Counted from the stretch's first letter, positions 15,484 through 25,700 are shown. The stretch is DNA of 55,716 bases from Opitutales bacterium (GCA_030729385.1 JANQXM010000063.1:1-55716); one strand, 5' to 3'. Numbers and translations are program-made. The notes: generated by a model from the sequence alone, not told the origin.

Positions 15484-17544
15484 GTGGATTTTAAACTGAG
15501 CAGTGAGTATGCGCCGGAGGGCGATCAGCCGACGGCGATTCAATCGTTGGTGGATTCGCTGCGTGCGGGGAATTCTCGCCAGACGCTGCTGGGGGTGACG
15601 GGCTCGGGGAAGACTTTCTCGATGGCGAATGTCATTCAAGAGCTGCAACGCCCGGCGCTGATTATTTCGCATAACAAGACTCTGGCGGCACAGTTGTATT
15701 CGGAGTTCAAGGCTTTCTTCCCGGAGAATGCGGTCGAGTATTTTGTCAGTTACTACGACTACTATCAACCGGAGGCCTACATCCCGTCGACGGATACTTA
15801 CATAGAGAAAGACTCTTCGATTAATGAGGAAATTGAGCGGCTACGTATCTCGGCTTCGTCGTCGTTGATCAGCCGCAAGGATGTGATCGTGATCGCCAGT
15901 GTGTCGTGTATTTATGGTCTTGGTTCTCCAGAGGATTTTAAGGCGATGATGATGCCGCTGCAGGCAGGCATGGAGTTCTCGCGCGACGACTTTTTGGAGA
16001 ACCTTGTGACGATTCTTTATAATCGGAATGATGTGGAGTTTAAGCGCGGCACATTTCGTGTGCGGGGCGATGTGGTGGATATTTATCCAGCCTATATGGA
16101 GAGCGCGATACGTGTGGAGTTCTGGGGCGATGAACTGGAAAGTATCCGCGAACTCGATCCGCTGACTGGGAACACTGGCGAGGTGTTGCAGATGTTTAAT
16201 TTGTATCCAGCCACTCAATACGTGACGCCGAAGGATAAGATCGACGGCGCGATCGGTGGTATCCGCAAAGAACTCGATGAACAGATCGCGAAGTTTGAAG
16301 CAGAGGGGAAGTTGATCGAGGCGCAACGTATTCGGATGCGCACCGAATATGATATCGAGCTATTGCAAGAGATGGGCTTTTGCACGGGTATCGAGAATTA
16401 CTCGCGCTATCTCTCCGGTCGTAAGCCGGGGGAGCGACCGTTCTGTCTGATCGATTTCTTTCCGGATGATTTCATGGTGTTTATCGATGAGAGTCATGTC
16501 ACGCTGCCGCAGGTTCGGGCGATGTATAATGGCGACCGCGCACGTAAAGAGCGCTTGGTCGAGTTCGGCTTTCGTTTGCCTTCGGCGCTAGACAATCGAC
16601 CGCAGATGCTAGAGGAATTTGAAGAGATCACTGGGCAGACTGTCTACGTGTCGGCCACGCCGGCGGATCATGAAATCAATGTGTCCCAGGTCGTGGCGGA
16701 GCAGGTGATTCGTCCGACGGGATTGGTCGATCCAGAAATGGAAATTCGTCCGATCAAGGGACAGGTGGAGGATGTGATTGGCGAAGTGCGCAAGGCGGCG
16801 GATGAGAACGAGCGCACCTTGATTACGACGCTCACCAAACGCATGACGGAAGACCTTGCAGACTTCGTGCGCGAGGCGGGCTTGAAGGTGGAATATTTGC
16901 ACTCTGACATCGATGCGATTGAGCGCGTGGAGATCTTGCGGCGCTTGCGGAAGGGTGACTTTGATGTGTTGATCGGGGTGAATCTTTTACGTGAAGGCCT
17001 TGACTTGCCAGAGGTGGCACTGGTTGCGATTTTGGATGCAGATAAGGAAGGCTTTTTGCGTAGTGCGACGAGTCTGATTCAGACTGCAGGTCGCGCGGCG
17101 CGTCATGAAAAAGGGCGTGTTATTTTGTATGCCGACGTGATCACGAATTCGATCCAGAAGACTTTGGAGACGACTAGTTATCGCCGTGAAAAACAACTAG
17201 CGCATAACCTTGAGCACGGCATCACGCCGAGGGGAGTGAAGCGTGGGATCGATGAGAGTCTGCAGGCACCTGGCAAACGCTACGATGAGCCAGATGCCCA
17301 TGACTTGCTGGCGGCAGAAGATGGTGATCGCGACGTAGCCGAAGTGATCGCAGAGATGGAAGAAGAGATGCTCGAAGCGGCGCGTCAGTTGCAGTTTGAG
17401 AAGGCGGCGATGATCCGTGATCAGATTGAGATTCTACAAAGCGGTAAGCACGGCGGCGGTAGTTACGGTGGAGCGAAAGCCAAGCCGAAGAAAAAGCATA
17501 AAGCGGTTTATAACGCTATGGGGTTGCCGAAGAAGAAGCGCTGA
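15484..17544 (+). CDS. uvrB: Excinuclease ABC subunit B
   Basis: 686 residues, the damage-verifying helicase of nucleotide excision repair. Walker A GVTGSGKTFSMAN near the N-terminus, the damage-probing beta-hairpin region YYDYYQPEAYIP, the Walker B-type FIDESHVTLPQ, helicase motif V/VI IGVNLLREGLDLPEV and QTAGRAARHEKGRV, and a C-terminal UVR domain (EEMLEAARQLQFEKAAMIRDQI) for UvrC binding. Full length. Starts with GTG in the sequence TGTGGATTTTAAACTG, as homologues also begin with FKL or similar. A basic Lys-rich tail follows the UVR domain. Monocistronic here. Confidence 0.96.
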   Translation: MDFKLSSEYAPEGDQPTAIQSLVDSLRAGNSRQTLLGVTGSGKTFSMANVIQELQRPALIISHNKTLAAQLYSEFKAFFPENAVEYFVSYYDYYQPEAYIPSTDTYIEKDSSINEEIERLRISASSSLISRKDVIVIASVSCIYGLGSPEDFKAMMMPLQAGMEFSRDDFLENLVTILYNRNDVEFKRGTFRVRGDVVDIYPAYMESAIRVEFWGDELESIRELDPLTGNTGEVLQMFNLYPATQYVTPKDKIDGAIGGIRKELDEQIAKFEAEGKLIEAQRIRMRTEYDIELLQEMGFCTGIENYSRYLSGRKPGERPFCLIDFFPDDFMVFIDESHVTLPQVRAMYNGDRARKERLVEFGFRLPSALDNRPQMLEEFEEITGQTVYVSATPADHEINVSQVVAEQVIRPTGLVDPEMEIRPIKGQVEDVIGEVRKAADENERTLITTLTKRMTEDLADFVREAGLKVEYLHSDIDAIERVEILRRLRKGDFDVLIGVNLLREGLDLPEVALVAILDADKEGFLRSATSLIQTAGRAARHEKGRVILYADVITNSIQKTLETTSYRREKQLAHNLEHGITPRGVKRGIDESLQAPGKRYDEPDAHDLLAAEDGDRDVAEVIAEMEEEMLEAARQLQFEKAAMIRDQIEILQSGKHGGGSYGGAKAKPKKKHKAVYNAMGLPKKKR

Positions 17545-17577
17545 TTCTTTAATCGTGGTTGGATGCGAATAGGTCGG

Positions 17578-17612
17578 ATATGAGGTCCGCAGATTTCGCA
17601 GATTAGCGCTGA
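17578..17612. repeat. CGCAGATT-type intergenic repeat
   Basis: TCCGCAGATTTCGCAGATTA followed by GCGCTGATTT is a short direct-repeat motif (CGCAGATT twice). Elements of this wording are frequent between genes in Verrucomicrobia genomes, as I remember them. It fills the gap after uvrB; no terminator hairpin is visible there. Confidence 0.5.
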
Positions 17613-17705
17613 TTTATTCTAGTGTGACGTAGGTTGCCTCACGCAAAAGCGTAAAGCTGATATGAGGTAGATTTGAAATTGCCTTATTTATATGAAGTAA
17701 ATGTG

Positions 17706-18128
17706 ATGCGGTCTATGACTGATAAAGCATTAACAAAGAACGGCCTGGCATGGTTGGTGTCTCGATTTCTTGGTTGTTTGTTTGCTGTGATGGCATTGAA
17801 GAAGTTAGGGATGGTGGCGTATGCCGCCTATTTGCTTAACTCGGACAGGTATCTTTCGATGAAGGGCTCACTTTCGTCACGAATCAGTTGGGATGTCTCT
17901 TGGCCGCAGGCTTTGATTTTTTTCGTTTATGCTGGTCTCGCATTTTATCTCCTACGGCATGGTTCCAAGTTTGTCGCACTGATCTGCAATGAAGGACATA
18001 TGCCTGTTGGTAAAGAGGAGACGGGATCAGAGGGCATTGCCGCTTGGATCGCGAAAGATGAATCTAGGCGTTATCTATCGAAAGAGGTGCAGCGCCGAGA
18101 GTATCTGGCGAGTCAGCAAAAGCGGTAG
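17706..18128 (+). CDS. Hypothetical membrane protein
   Basis: 140 residues with two probable transmembrane segments (around WLVSRFLGCLFAVMALKKLG and WPQALIFFVYAGLAFYLL) and a charged C-terminal tail (KDESRRYLSKEVQRREYLAS). No family recognised. The frame opens at a TTG at 17673, but ATG 17706 or 17715 is more natural. The stop codon TAG is formed by the GTAG foot of a REP-like element, so the reading frame ends exactly where the repeat begins; the original C-terminus may have been longer. Confidence 0.6.
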   Translation: MRSMTDKALTKNGLAWLVSRFLGCLFAVMALKKLGMVAYAAYLLNSDRYLSMKGSLSSRISWDVSWPQALIFFVYAGLAFYLLRHGSKFVALICNEGHMPVGKEETGSEGIAAWIAKDESRRYLSKEVQRREYLASQQKR

Positions 18129-18211
18129 GGGCGGAGGCTGTCCCTATGGCCATTGGATTGCTGCTTTAGTTGCTGATGCTGATGGATGGCGCTTGGGACA
18201 AGCACCGCTAC
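18125..18211. repeat. REP-like pair (GTAG class)
   Basis: Minus strand: GTAG (18211-18208), then C, stem GGTGCTTG, loop TCC, CAAGCGCC (18206-18188), with one G-T pair. Plus strand: GTAGGGGCGGAGGCTGTCCC from 18125, a poorer hairpin. Orientation again is head to head. The plus copy supplies the stop codon of the upstream gene. Confidence 0.65.
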
Positions 18212-18243
18212 CTGCTTCTACACACGACGTGTGACGAAGGGAT

Positions 18244-18666
18244 TTAGATTCCGTCGGTATATTTCAAATAATCCGAAGGGGCTAGGATCGGAATCTCTAA
18301 GAAAGGGCTCAAGGTCAGCAGGTCTTTATCACCTGTTAGGATTGCATCGGCTTGTCCATTTGCTGCGACCGAAAGAAATTTATCATCCTTTGGATCTCGG
18401 CAGGCTTTGATCGTTTGAATGATTTCAATCTGTATGCAGATACGACCAAGATGTTCGAAGAATTCTAGGCGTTCCTTGGCTGAAATATATTTGTTGAATG
18501 TTGGACGTTGAAGGACTTCAGCAAGTTCTGCGAGCGTCTCGTTACTGACCAATAAATCCCCAGTTTGTAGGGCATGGTTCACCGCTTTTGCAGTGATTGA
18601 ATTGGGCAGTAAAAGACGGCTAATTAGGGCATTCGTGTCGACGACCCAGCGTTTGGTGTGCGTCAT
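18244..18666 (-). CDS. PIN-domain toxin (putative RNase, COG1569 type)
   Basis: 140 residues with the PIN-domain acidic residues: WVVDTNALISRLL (Asp at strand 1), ETLAEL (Glu), CRDPKDDKFL (Asp pair) and AILTGDKDLL (Asp). PIN toxins cleave RNA with Mg2+. The gene follows the antitoxin by six bases on the same strand, a typical toxin-antitoxin layout. The subtype is the CRDPKDDKFL group called 'putative toxin-antitoxin system toxin component, PIN family' rather than classical VapC. Confidence 0.9.
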   Translation of the reverse strand: MTHTKRWVVDTNALISRLLLPNSITAKAVNHALQTGDLLVSNETLAELAEVLQRPTFNKYISAKERLEFFEHLGRICIQIEIIQTIKACRDPKDDKFLSVAANGQADAILTGDKDLLTLSPFLEIPILAPSDYLKYTDGI

Positions 18667-18672
18667 TGGAAT

Positions 18673-18915
18673 CTAATCAAGTAGCTTTGAAAGCTTGGCT
18701 TCAGTGAGTCCGCTTGCTTCGGCACGTTGTCCGATCTGGTCACAAAATGCGCTGAATTGAGCGACATTCAAACCTCTCAGGCGGTCATACTCATCGGAAG
18801 AAATCATCACAGCAGCTGGGCGCTTATGCTTCTCAATCATGATGGGTTCGCGTTTGGCATCGTCCAGTAAGCGTCCAAAAGACTGTTTCGCTTCGTTTGC
18901 TGTAATCGTCTTCAT
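18673..18915 (-). CDS. Phd/YefM family antitoxin
   Basis: 80 residues. The N-terminal KTITANEAKQSFGRLLDDAK and PIMIEKHKRPAAVMISSDEY match the Phd/YefM DNA-binding fold, and the C-terminal helical tail (ASGLTEAKLSKLLD) is the usual toxin-neutralising segment. It precedes the PIN toxin by six bases. Antitoxins of this kind repress their own operon; an 8-base palindrome eight bases upstream of the start (18923-18945) is a fitting operator. Confidence 0.92.
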   Translation of the reverse strand: MKTITANEAKQSFGRLLDDAKREPIMIEKHKRPAAVMISSDEYDRLRGLNVAQFSAFCDQIGQRAEASGLTEAKLSKLLD

Positions 18916-18922
18916 TTCATCT

Positions 18923-18945
18923 ATTTCGTCTAAAACGGACGAAAT
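18923..18945 (-). promoter_or_regulatory. Probable operator of the toxin-antitoxin operon
   Basis: Perfect inverted repeat ATTTCGTC (18923-18930) and GACGAAAT (18938-18945) with a 7-base centre, ending eight bases before the antitoxin start. The position over the promoter and start region and the size fit autorepression by a Phd dimer. Inference from position and symmetry only. Confidence 0.65.
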
Positions 18946-18989
18946 GTCAAGTTTCGCAGCTAGAGGTGATTTGAATCGTTCGTTTTGGG

Positions 18990-19036
18990 GATTAAAATTC
19001 GGATTAGGATTACGATTAGGAGTAAGATTAAGACGG
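18990..19036. repeat. GATTAGG-type degenerate repeat
   Basis: GGATTAGGATTACGATTAGG and following bases, an imperfect 6-base repeat located after the 3' end of the gene at 19042-19506. It is the reverse-complement relative of 10461-10499. Confidence 0.5.
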
Positions 19037-19041
19037 TGATC

Positions 19042-19506
19042 TTACTCCACTGGTTCAAACCAGACGCCGATCATATTGTAGGCGGCGTAGGCGCCTTTTG
19101 CGAATTCGGCGTCGAGCGGGGGATTGAGCATGCGACCTTCGACGATGATCGGGACTTCGACCGTTTTATATTCTATCGCGGAGAGACGAGCCATGTAGGG
19201 GCCGTTCGGGATGTTTTCCAAGGGCATCAAGTTGCGACCGATTTTGAGGTGTTCAAAAGTAAACACGACGCTGCCGTCAGGGGCGACGAACTCGATCACT
19301 GCGCCGGGGCCAGACTTTGGGTATTTCGAAAAACTGATGTGCATCTCGTCGACGTAGCGAATGCCTACGTGGATGACGCCTGGGGTCTTTTCGGTCGCTT
19401 TTGGGCCGAGGTAGATGAAGAGCCCACCGACTATGCCAGTGAGCAAGACTAGGAGTATGGCTACGTATTTACCTGGAAGGCCTTTGCTTGTTTGTTCGGG
19501 AGGCAT
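19042..19506 (-). CDS. Membrane-anchored hypothetical protein
   Basis: 154 residues. One N-terminal transmembrane helix (YVAILLVLLTGIVGGLFIYLG) after a short charged leader, then about 115 residues predicted outside the cytoplasm, mostly beta (VIHVGIRYVDEMHISFS, AVIEFVAPDGSVVFTFEHL). No motif recognised. It is divergent from the copper ATPase at 19647 with a long inverted repeat between them, so it could belong to the same respiratory neighbourhood, but nothing in the sequence proves this. Confidence 0.65.
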   Translation of the reverse strand: MPPEQTSKGLPGKYVAILLVLLTGIVGGLFIYLGPKATEKTPGVIHVGIRYVDEMHISFSKYPKSGPGAVIEFVAPDGSVVFTFEHLKIGRNLMPLENIPNGPYMARLSAIEYKTVEVPIIVEGRMLNPPLDAEFAKGAYAAYNMIGVWFEPVE

Positions 19507-19532
19507 GATGCTCGGTTCTTTAAGAGAGAATG

Positions 19533-19598
19533 ATTTTTGACAGAATAATTATTCGATGCTGTCTATGAGGGCTTCTTTTTAATCATTCTGTCAAAAAT
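19533..19598. repeat. 14-bp inverted repeat between divergent genes
   Basis: ATTTTTGACAGAAT (19533-19546) and its exact complement ATTCTGTCAAAAAT (19585-19598) flank 38 bases. It lies in the divergent promoter region between the 19042-19506 gene and the P-type ATPase. It could be a regulator site acting on both, or the ends of a small mobile repeat. A short CAGAC-TTAC-GTCTG hairpin lies just to the right, at about 19619-19632. Confidence 0.6.
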
Positions 19599-19646
19599 AA
19601 TTGTTACCTCCTCTCCGGCAGACTTACGTCTGTCTAATTCATCAGT

Positions 19647-21638
19647 ATGTCTTCTGAGCCATCCATATCTAGTCCATCGAATCCGGTCGTTTGCACGACG
19701 GATGATCAGGATTGCGATGCTTTGGATGCCCAGTTGGCACGTTCTTGGTTGCGGATTGCGATTGCAGGGGTGTTTGCCGGGCAGGGAATGGTGTTTTCGT
19801 TGGCTTTGAATATGACACCGCCGCCCTTCGGTTCCACGCCGTATTGGGTGTTGCATGGGGGATTGATGTTTTCGGCCTTAGTGGTGATGGCGTTTTTGGG
19901 TGGACCGTTGTTTGGGTCGACATTTGGAATGCTGCGTTCGCGGCGGCTCTCGATTGAGGGCTTGTTCACGTTGAGCTTGGTCGGGGCGTTTGTGGGCTCG
20001 GTGGTGAGCTCGGTGACCGGCTCAGGGAGTGTTTACTACGAAGTGGTCTCGGTGGTGATCGCGATCTACACGGTGGGTCGGATGTTGAGCGAGCGCTCAC
20101 AGGCTCGGATCACTTTGGAGAGCGAGAAGCTGCGGGAACGTTACGATCGGGCGAATGTGGTTGGTAATGATGGTGTTGTGGAAGCGGTTTCGGTTGCTCT
20201 GGTCGCGGTGGGCGCGAGGGTGCGAGTCGATCCGGGCATGCCGTTTACGGTCGATGGCGTGGTGCTTTCGGGGCAGGGCTATGTGCGGGAGACGGCATTG
20301 ACGGGTGAGCCGTTGCCAGTGGTGCGGCGTGTGGGTGATCGAGTTCGTGCCGGGACTTGGTCGGTTGACGGTGCTTTTGAGCTCAAGGCGGAGGCGATCG
20401 GCGGGGCGCGTGAGTTGGATCAGATTTTACAAGTGGTGGAGGATGTCTCAGGGCAACCTTCGGAGATGCAGGCACAGGCGAATCGCTTGATACAGTTCTT
20501 TTTGCCGTTGGTGGCTTTGGTCAGTATCGGCACGGCGGTGTATTGGTCATTTGCGGGAACGTGGGTGCAGGCGGCTTTCAATAGTATGGCGGTTTTGCTT
20601 GTGGCCTGCCCGTGCGCGCTTGGCTTAGCGACTCCCGTGGCGATTTGGCAGGGGTTGTATCGTTTGGCTGGATTGGGTTTGGTCAGCCGTAATGGGACCT
20701 TGATTGATGCCTTGGCGCGGACAGAGCATGTGTTTTTCGACAAAACGGGGACTTTGAGTGAATCGCAGATGCGGGTGACGGAAACTTTGGTGGCAGATGC
20801 GTTTGGCGCGGAGCGTGAGGCGTTGTTGCCAGCTATTCGAGCGATTCAGGCTAGGGTGGCGCATCCGGTCGCGCGGACCTTGGTCGATGCATTGCCAGAA
20901 GCGGAAGCCCCAGTGGAGGTGGATTCGCTACATTTACTGGCAGGGCAGGGGGTCTCTGCGGAGGTTGTGACCAGCGGTGTGCGTCGTGTGGTGCAAATCG
21001 GTGAGGCGTCGTTGTCAGAGGCGGCTGCCGCGATTGAGGCGCTTTGTAGTCAATTGATCGAGACCGAGGGTAAGCGGATCTTTGTTTTTATCGATGGTGA
21101 ACCGGCGGTTATCTTTGTTTTGAAAGAGCGTGCCCGTGCTGGTGTGGCTGACCTGTGGGTCCGATTAGGCGAAATTCAGGTGCAAGCGACGGTGTTGACC
21201 GGCGATCCGAGCCCGCAGTTTGTCTTGCCAGAGGCTGTCGCGCTTGAATTCGGGCTGTCGGCGGCGGATAAGGCTGGGCGATTGGAGTCGTCGGCACAAT
21301 CAGGGCAGTTTCCAGTATTTGTTGGCGACGGTATCAACGATGCTTCTGCAATGGCGATGGCTGGCGCATCGATAGCCATGGGGACCGGGGCGGATTTCAC
21401 TCGTTCGGCAGCAACGGGGCAGTTGCGAGCGGATCAAGTCGAGGTCTTGCCTGAGGCGATCACGCTCTCCCGCAATATATACAGGCGTTTACGGGGGAAT
21501 TTAATCTATGCGGCTTGTTACAATGTGGTTGGGATGAGCTTGGCAGCAGCTGGGATGCTGCACCCTGTGGCGGCATCCGTGATCATGCTGGTTTCGAGTT
21601 TTGCGGTGACGGCACGCGCTTTGCGAAGTCGAATTTAA
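19647..21638 (+). CDS. ccoI: P1B-type copper-translocating ATPase (CcoI/FixI-like)
   Basis: 663 residues, a heavy-metal P-type ATPase of the inner membrane. The membrane metal site is CPC (321-323, in [11 protein letters not shown]), the phosphorylated Asp is 365 in DKTGT, the TGE(A/P) actuator loop is ETALTGEP, and the hinge is [13 protein letters not shown]. The HP locus is present as VAHPVA. It lacks an N-terminal HMA metal-binding domain; two cysteines near the N-terminus (in [10 protein letters not shown]) may replace it. CPC fits monovalent copper. Being just upstream of a cbb3 oxidase operon and a CcoS-like gene, it most likely delivers copper for oxidase assembly; that role is inference. 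Confidence 0.85.
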   Translation: MSSEPSISSPSNPVVCTTDDQDCDALDAQLARSWLRIAIAGVFAGQGMVFSLALNMTPPPFGSTPYWVLHGGLMFSALVVMAFLGGPLFGSTFGMLRSRRLSIEGLFTLSLVGAFVGSVVSSVTGSGSVYYEVVSVVIAIYTVGRMLSERSQARITLESEKLRERYDRANVVGNDGVVEAVSVALVAVGARVRVDPGMPFTVDGVVLSGQGYVRETALTGEPLPVVRRVGDRVRAGTWSVDGAFELKAEAIGGARELDQILQVVEDVSGQPSEMQAQANRLIQFFLPLVALVSIGTAVYWSFAGTWVQAAFNSMAVLLVACPCALGLATPVAIWQGLYRLAGLGLVSRNGTLIDALARTEHVFFDKTGTLSESQMRVTETLVADAFGAEREALLPAIRAIQARVAHPVARTLVDALPEAEAPVEVDSLHLLAGQGVSAEVVTSGVRRVVQIGEASLSEAAAAIEALCSQLIETEGKRIFVFIDGEPAVIFVLKERARAGVADLWVRLGEIQVQATVLTGDPSPQFVLPEAVALEFGLSAADKAGRLESSAQSGQFPVFVGDGINDASAMAMAGASIAMGTGADFTRSAATGQLRADQVEVLPEAITLSRNIYRRLRGNLIYAACYNVVGMSLAAAGMLHPVAASVIMLVSSFAVTARALRSRI

Positions 21639-21869
21639 TTAGGTATCGTGATACAGGTTATGCGACGTGCTTATTTCTAGCACCTATAAGTTGGTTTACT
21701 AGATGATCTGACTGCTTTGAGGGAATGTCGTTTGTGGCTTAGATACACTAACTCTCAAGCATTACGAGCAACCTGTGATTATTAGAATTGTTCCATTTGT
21801 TTTCAAATTCTAGTTAAAAAACGGTTGCCATGAGTTAGCGTGGGACTTTTATCAGCGCCTTTTAAACCG

Positions 21870-22079
21870 ATGGACAGCGGAACTACTACTAATACTACTC
21901 GTAAGGGATTTTTGAAGCGTGCAGGCGTTGCACTAGCTGGGGCCTTGGCTCTGGGGGGCGTCGCACGTTCGAAATCTGCAACCACGCAACATGCAGCACA
22001 GGTGAAAACACCGAGTGCGATGTCGCGTATCCGCACTGCGAAAGGGGCAGTAGCCCGTAAGTCAGTGGATCTGGCGTAA
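21870..22079 (+). CDS. Small Tat-signal protein upstream of the alternative complex III genes
   Basis: 69 residues from ATG 21870 (an upstream frame start at 21840 adds ten). TRKGFLKRAGVALAGALAL is a twin-arginine-like signal, in which the second Arg is represented by Lys-Gly spacing (TRKGFLK), followed by a hydrophobic stretch. The C-terminal 20 residues, MSRIRTAKGAVARKSVDLA, are basic. It loosely recalls the small Tat-target proteins near formate dehydrogenases, which I cannot verify. It ends 32 bases before actA and is probably co-transcribed. Function unknown. Confidence 0.6.
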   Translation: MDSGTTTNTTRKGFLKRAGVALAGALALGGVARSKSATTQHAAQVKTPSAMSRIRTAKGAVARKSVDLA

Positions 22080-22111
22080 GTCCAACCGGCAAATTTTATA
22101 CACTAATTACA

Positions 22112-22765
22112 ATGGCGAATGTATTTCCAAGGTGGGTCAACACGATCCCTATTAAAGTAATTGTAGCAATTGTCTTGATCAAGACAGCGGTTGTTTTGGG
22201 GGTGACTTATTACGCCACACCAAAATACACACGTGTCGGCTATGCGCCGACGCAGCCGGTCGCTTTCAGCCACGCCCTGCACGCAGGTCAGTTGGAGATC
22301 GATTGCCGTTACTGCCACACTTTTGTTGATCGTTCCGAGCACTCCAATGTGCCTGGTTCGAATGTCTGTATGTCATGCCACAGCATGGTGCGTAAGGACG
22401 ACCCAATGCTCGCTCCTGTGCGCGAGAGCTATGAGTCGGGCGAGCCGATCCCATGGGTGCGTGTTCACAAGACACCAGACTACGTTTATTTCAATCACTC
22501 CGTCCACGTAAACCGCGGCATCAGTTGCGTCGAGTGTCACGGTCGTGTCGACGAGATGGATGTCGTGCAGCATGAGAAATCATTCAGTATGGCTTTCTGT
22601 TTAGAGTGTCACCGCAATCCGGAGGAATACATCCGCCCGGTAGAAGAAGTTTACAACCTTGATTGGGAACGCCCAGAAGGTGAAGCCGCTGAAGCTGAAT
22701 TCGAAGGCTTCGTTCACGACTGGAAAGTCAATCCGCCACAAAGCTGTTCTGGCTGCCACCGTTAA
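22112..22765 (+). CDS. actA: Alternative complex III subunit A, pentaheme cytochrome c
   Basis: 217 residues. One N-terminal membrane anchor (IPIKVIVAIVLIKTAVVLGVTYY) and five CxxCH heme sites in order: CRYCH (from residue 65), CMSCH, CVECH, CLECH and a C-terminal CSGCH. This pattern and the position before actB identify ActA, the periplasmic multiheme subunit of the quinol:cytochrome c oxidoreductase that replaces the bc1 complex. Starts the actABCDEF operon; actB follows after 18 bases. Confidence 0.95.
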   Translation: MANVFPRWVNTIPIKVIVAIVLIKTAVVLGVTYYATPKYTRVGYAPTQPVAFSHALHAGQLEIDCRYCHTFVDRSEHSNVPGSNVCMSCHSMVRKDDPMLAPVRESYESGEPIPWVRVHKTPDYVYFNHSVHVNRGISCVECHGRVDEMDVVQHEKSFSMAFCLECHRNPEEYIRPVEEVYNLDWERPEGEAAEAEFEGFVHDWKVNPPQSCSGCHR

Positions 22766-22783
22766 TCGATTTTTATTTGAGCA

Positions 22784-25700
22784 ATGAATAACTCTGAATT
22801 TTCAGGTCCTCGCTATTGGAAGAGCCTCGACAGCCTTGCGGAAACACCCGCATTCAAGGATTGGGTCGAACGTGAATTCCCTGCCGGCGCTTCCGAGATG
22901 GAAGGTGTCAATCGCCGTCAGTTCATGAAGGTCATGGCCGCATCGTTCGGTCTGGCTGGTCTAGGTATGGCAGGTTGCCGTCGCCCCGAGCAGACGATCC
23001 TTCCTTACTCCAAGCAGCCCGAGAACGTCATTCCCGGTATCCCAGTTTACTACACATCCTCACAGCCTGGTGCTCGTGATAATGTGCCGGTTATCGTTGA
23101 GACGCAAACAGGTCGTCCAACCAAGGTCGAAGGTAACCCTAGCTACAAGCCATACGGCGGTGCGACTTCGGTTTACACACAAGCCAGCATTTTGGATCTT
23201 TACGATCCTGACCGCGCAACGAAGAGCAGCATCACCGAGACAGCTGTCCGTGACCGCCTCGCTGCGATCCGCAAGACACATGGTGCCGACAAGGGTAAGG
23301 GACTCGTTTTCCTTGCAGAGCCAAGCACTTCGCCTAGCCGTGCCGCACTGGTTACTCAAATCAAGAAGGCATTCCCTGCCGCGACTTGGACTGAGTATAC
23401 ACCGATTGATCAAAGCACTTCCGAGCAAGCTGCCAAGGCAGTCTTCGGCAAGACGCTGCGCGCACTCCCTGATTTCTCCAAAGCAAAGCGCGTGCTTTCT
23501 CTGGATGCAGACTTCCTTCTAAATGCTGACGCATCGATCGGTCTTGCCCGCGATTTCGTTAAGACTCGTAAGGTTAAAGATTCTAAGGACGCCAAGAAGA
23601 TGAGCCGCCTCTATGCGGTTGAGAGCACATTGACATCGACTGGCTCTATGGCTGATCACCGTCTCCGCCTCAGCAGCAGCCAAATGGGTGCATTCATCGC
23701 TCAAGTTGGTGCCGCTTTTCTTGCTAAGAAGCACGTAGGTGGTCCTCTCGCTGGTGAATTGAAGAAGCTTGGTGCTTCGCTCCATGTTGACGCTAAGTGG
23801 GTCGACGAATGCGCGGCTGACCTCGCAGATCATGCTGGCCACGCTATCGTGGTTGCTGGTGAGCACTTGCCAAAGTCGGTTCACGCTATCGTGATCGCGA
23901 TCAACGAAGCACTTGCAGCACCAGTTAAATATGTTGCTGTCGCCGACGCCGAGAAGGGTATCGCAGCCGCTGCAGCCCGCCTCAATAAGGGCGACGTGCA
24001 GACACTCGTTATCATCGGTGGTAACCCAGTTTACGATGCACCTGTCGATCTCGATTGGGTATCTGCACAAGCCAAAGCTGCTGATAGCATCTACTTCGGT
24101 GGATCGGTCAACGAAACAGCCAAGCTCGCCAAGACTTTTATCGCACGCTCACACTACCTCGAAAGCTGGGGCGATGGTCGCACTTTCGACGGCACACTGG
24201 TTCCAGTGCAGCCGATGATCGAGCCGCTTTTCCCAACATTCAACGAGCTCGAAGTGCTCGCACGTTTGGCTGGCGCAGAAGTCACCGATGCTTACTCGAT
24301 CGCACAAGCGACATTCAAGAAGCTCGGCGGTAGCGATTACAATAAATTCCTCAGTGATGGTCTCCTCGAAGGTTCTGCATTCAACGCAGTTGCCGCGAAA
24401 TCCGAGCCTGCTAAGGTAGTTGCTGCGATTGACGCTACTGAACTCGAGGCTTTAGAACTCAGCGCTACCAAGCTCGAAGTTCGCTTCGCACCTAGCTCGC
24501 ACGCTGGTGACGGTCGTTTCGCCAATAATGGTTGGATGATGGAGTGCCCGGATCCAATGACCAAGTTGACTTGGGACAATGCGATCTTGATCAGCCCACG
24601 TTTGGCTAAGGAGCTCGAAGAGCAGCAAGGCGTCCAGATTTTCCCAAGCAAGAAGCCAATGAACCAGGATAGCGCGTTCTTCGAAGGCGCTAAGGGAACA
24701 CTTCAAAACAACAAGGCCGAGTTCAAACGCGGCCAAGAGCAAGCGGTTGTCGCTGAGCTCACCATCAACGGTCGCACAATTAAGGGTCCGATTCACGTCG
24801 TTCCTGGTATGGCGAACTACACAGTTGTCCTTCCGCTTGGAATGGGGCGCGAGGTCGGTCGTATTGCGACGGGTGTTGGTTTCAACGCATACACAGTGCG
24901 TAGCTCCGATGGTCTTGGTGTTGCACTTGGTGCAGCTCTGCAGCTGACCGAAGAGAAGTATGATCTCGCCAACACACAAGAGCACTGGTCGATGGAAGGT
25001 CGCGCGATTGTTCGTGAAGGTAACGCGGATTACTACGCGAAGCATCCTGATTTCGCTAACAAGGTCGGTGTTGAGTCACACGCACCCGCCAACTACGGCA
25101 AGGATGCAGACAAATCGCTTCAAGAGCAGGCTACCAGCCAGTTCCGCGGTAACTCTGCTTACGAGCACCCTGATTTCACAAAGCCAGCTCCCAACGTAAA
25201 AGTGTGGGAAGGCAACGAAGACAAGTTCCCTGCGGTTCAGCAGTGGGGCATGGCGATCGATTTGAACAGCTGCACAGGTTGCACCGCATGTGTGGTCGCC
25301 TGCCAAAGCGAAAATAACATTCCAATCGTCGGTAAGGAGCAAACGCTTCGCGGTCGCGAAATGCACTGGATGCGTATCGACCGCTACTTCTCTGCTGAGA
25401 AATACGACCAGACTGAAGTTCCGGAAGACGTTCAAGTTTCCTTCATGGGCATGATGTGCCAACACTGTGAAAATGCACCGTGTGAGCAAGTTTGCCCCGT
25501 CAATGCGACTGTCCACGACAGTCAAGGTCTGAACACGATGGCTTATAACCGCTGCGTTGGCACGCGTTACTGCGCGAATAACTGCCCGTATAAGGTTCGC
25601 CGTTTCAACTTCTTCGATTGGAATAAGCGCCAAATCGGTGAAGTTTACAAAGGCCCACTCGGTCCCGTCGACGAGCCAGAGCTTCAGAAGATGCAAAAGA

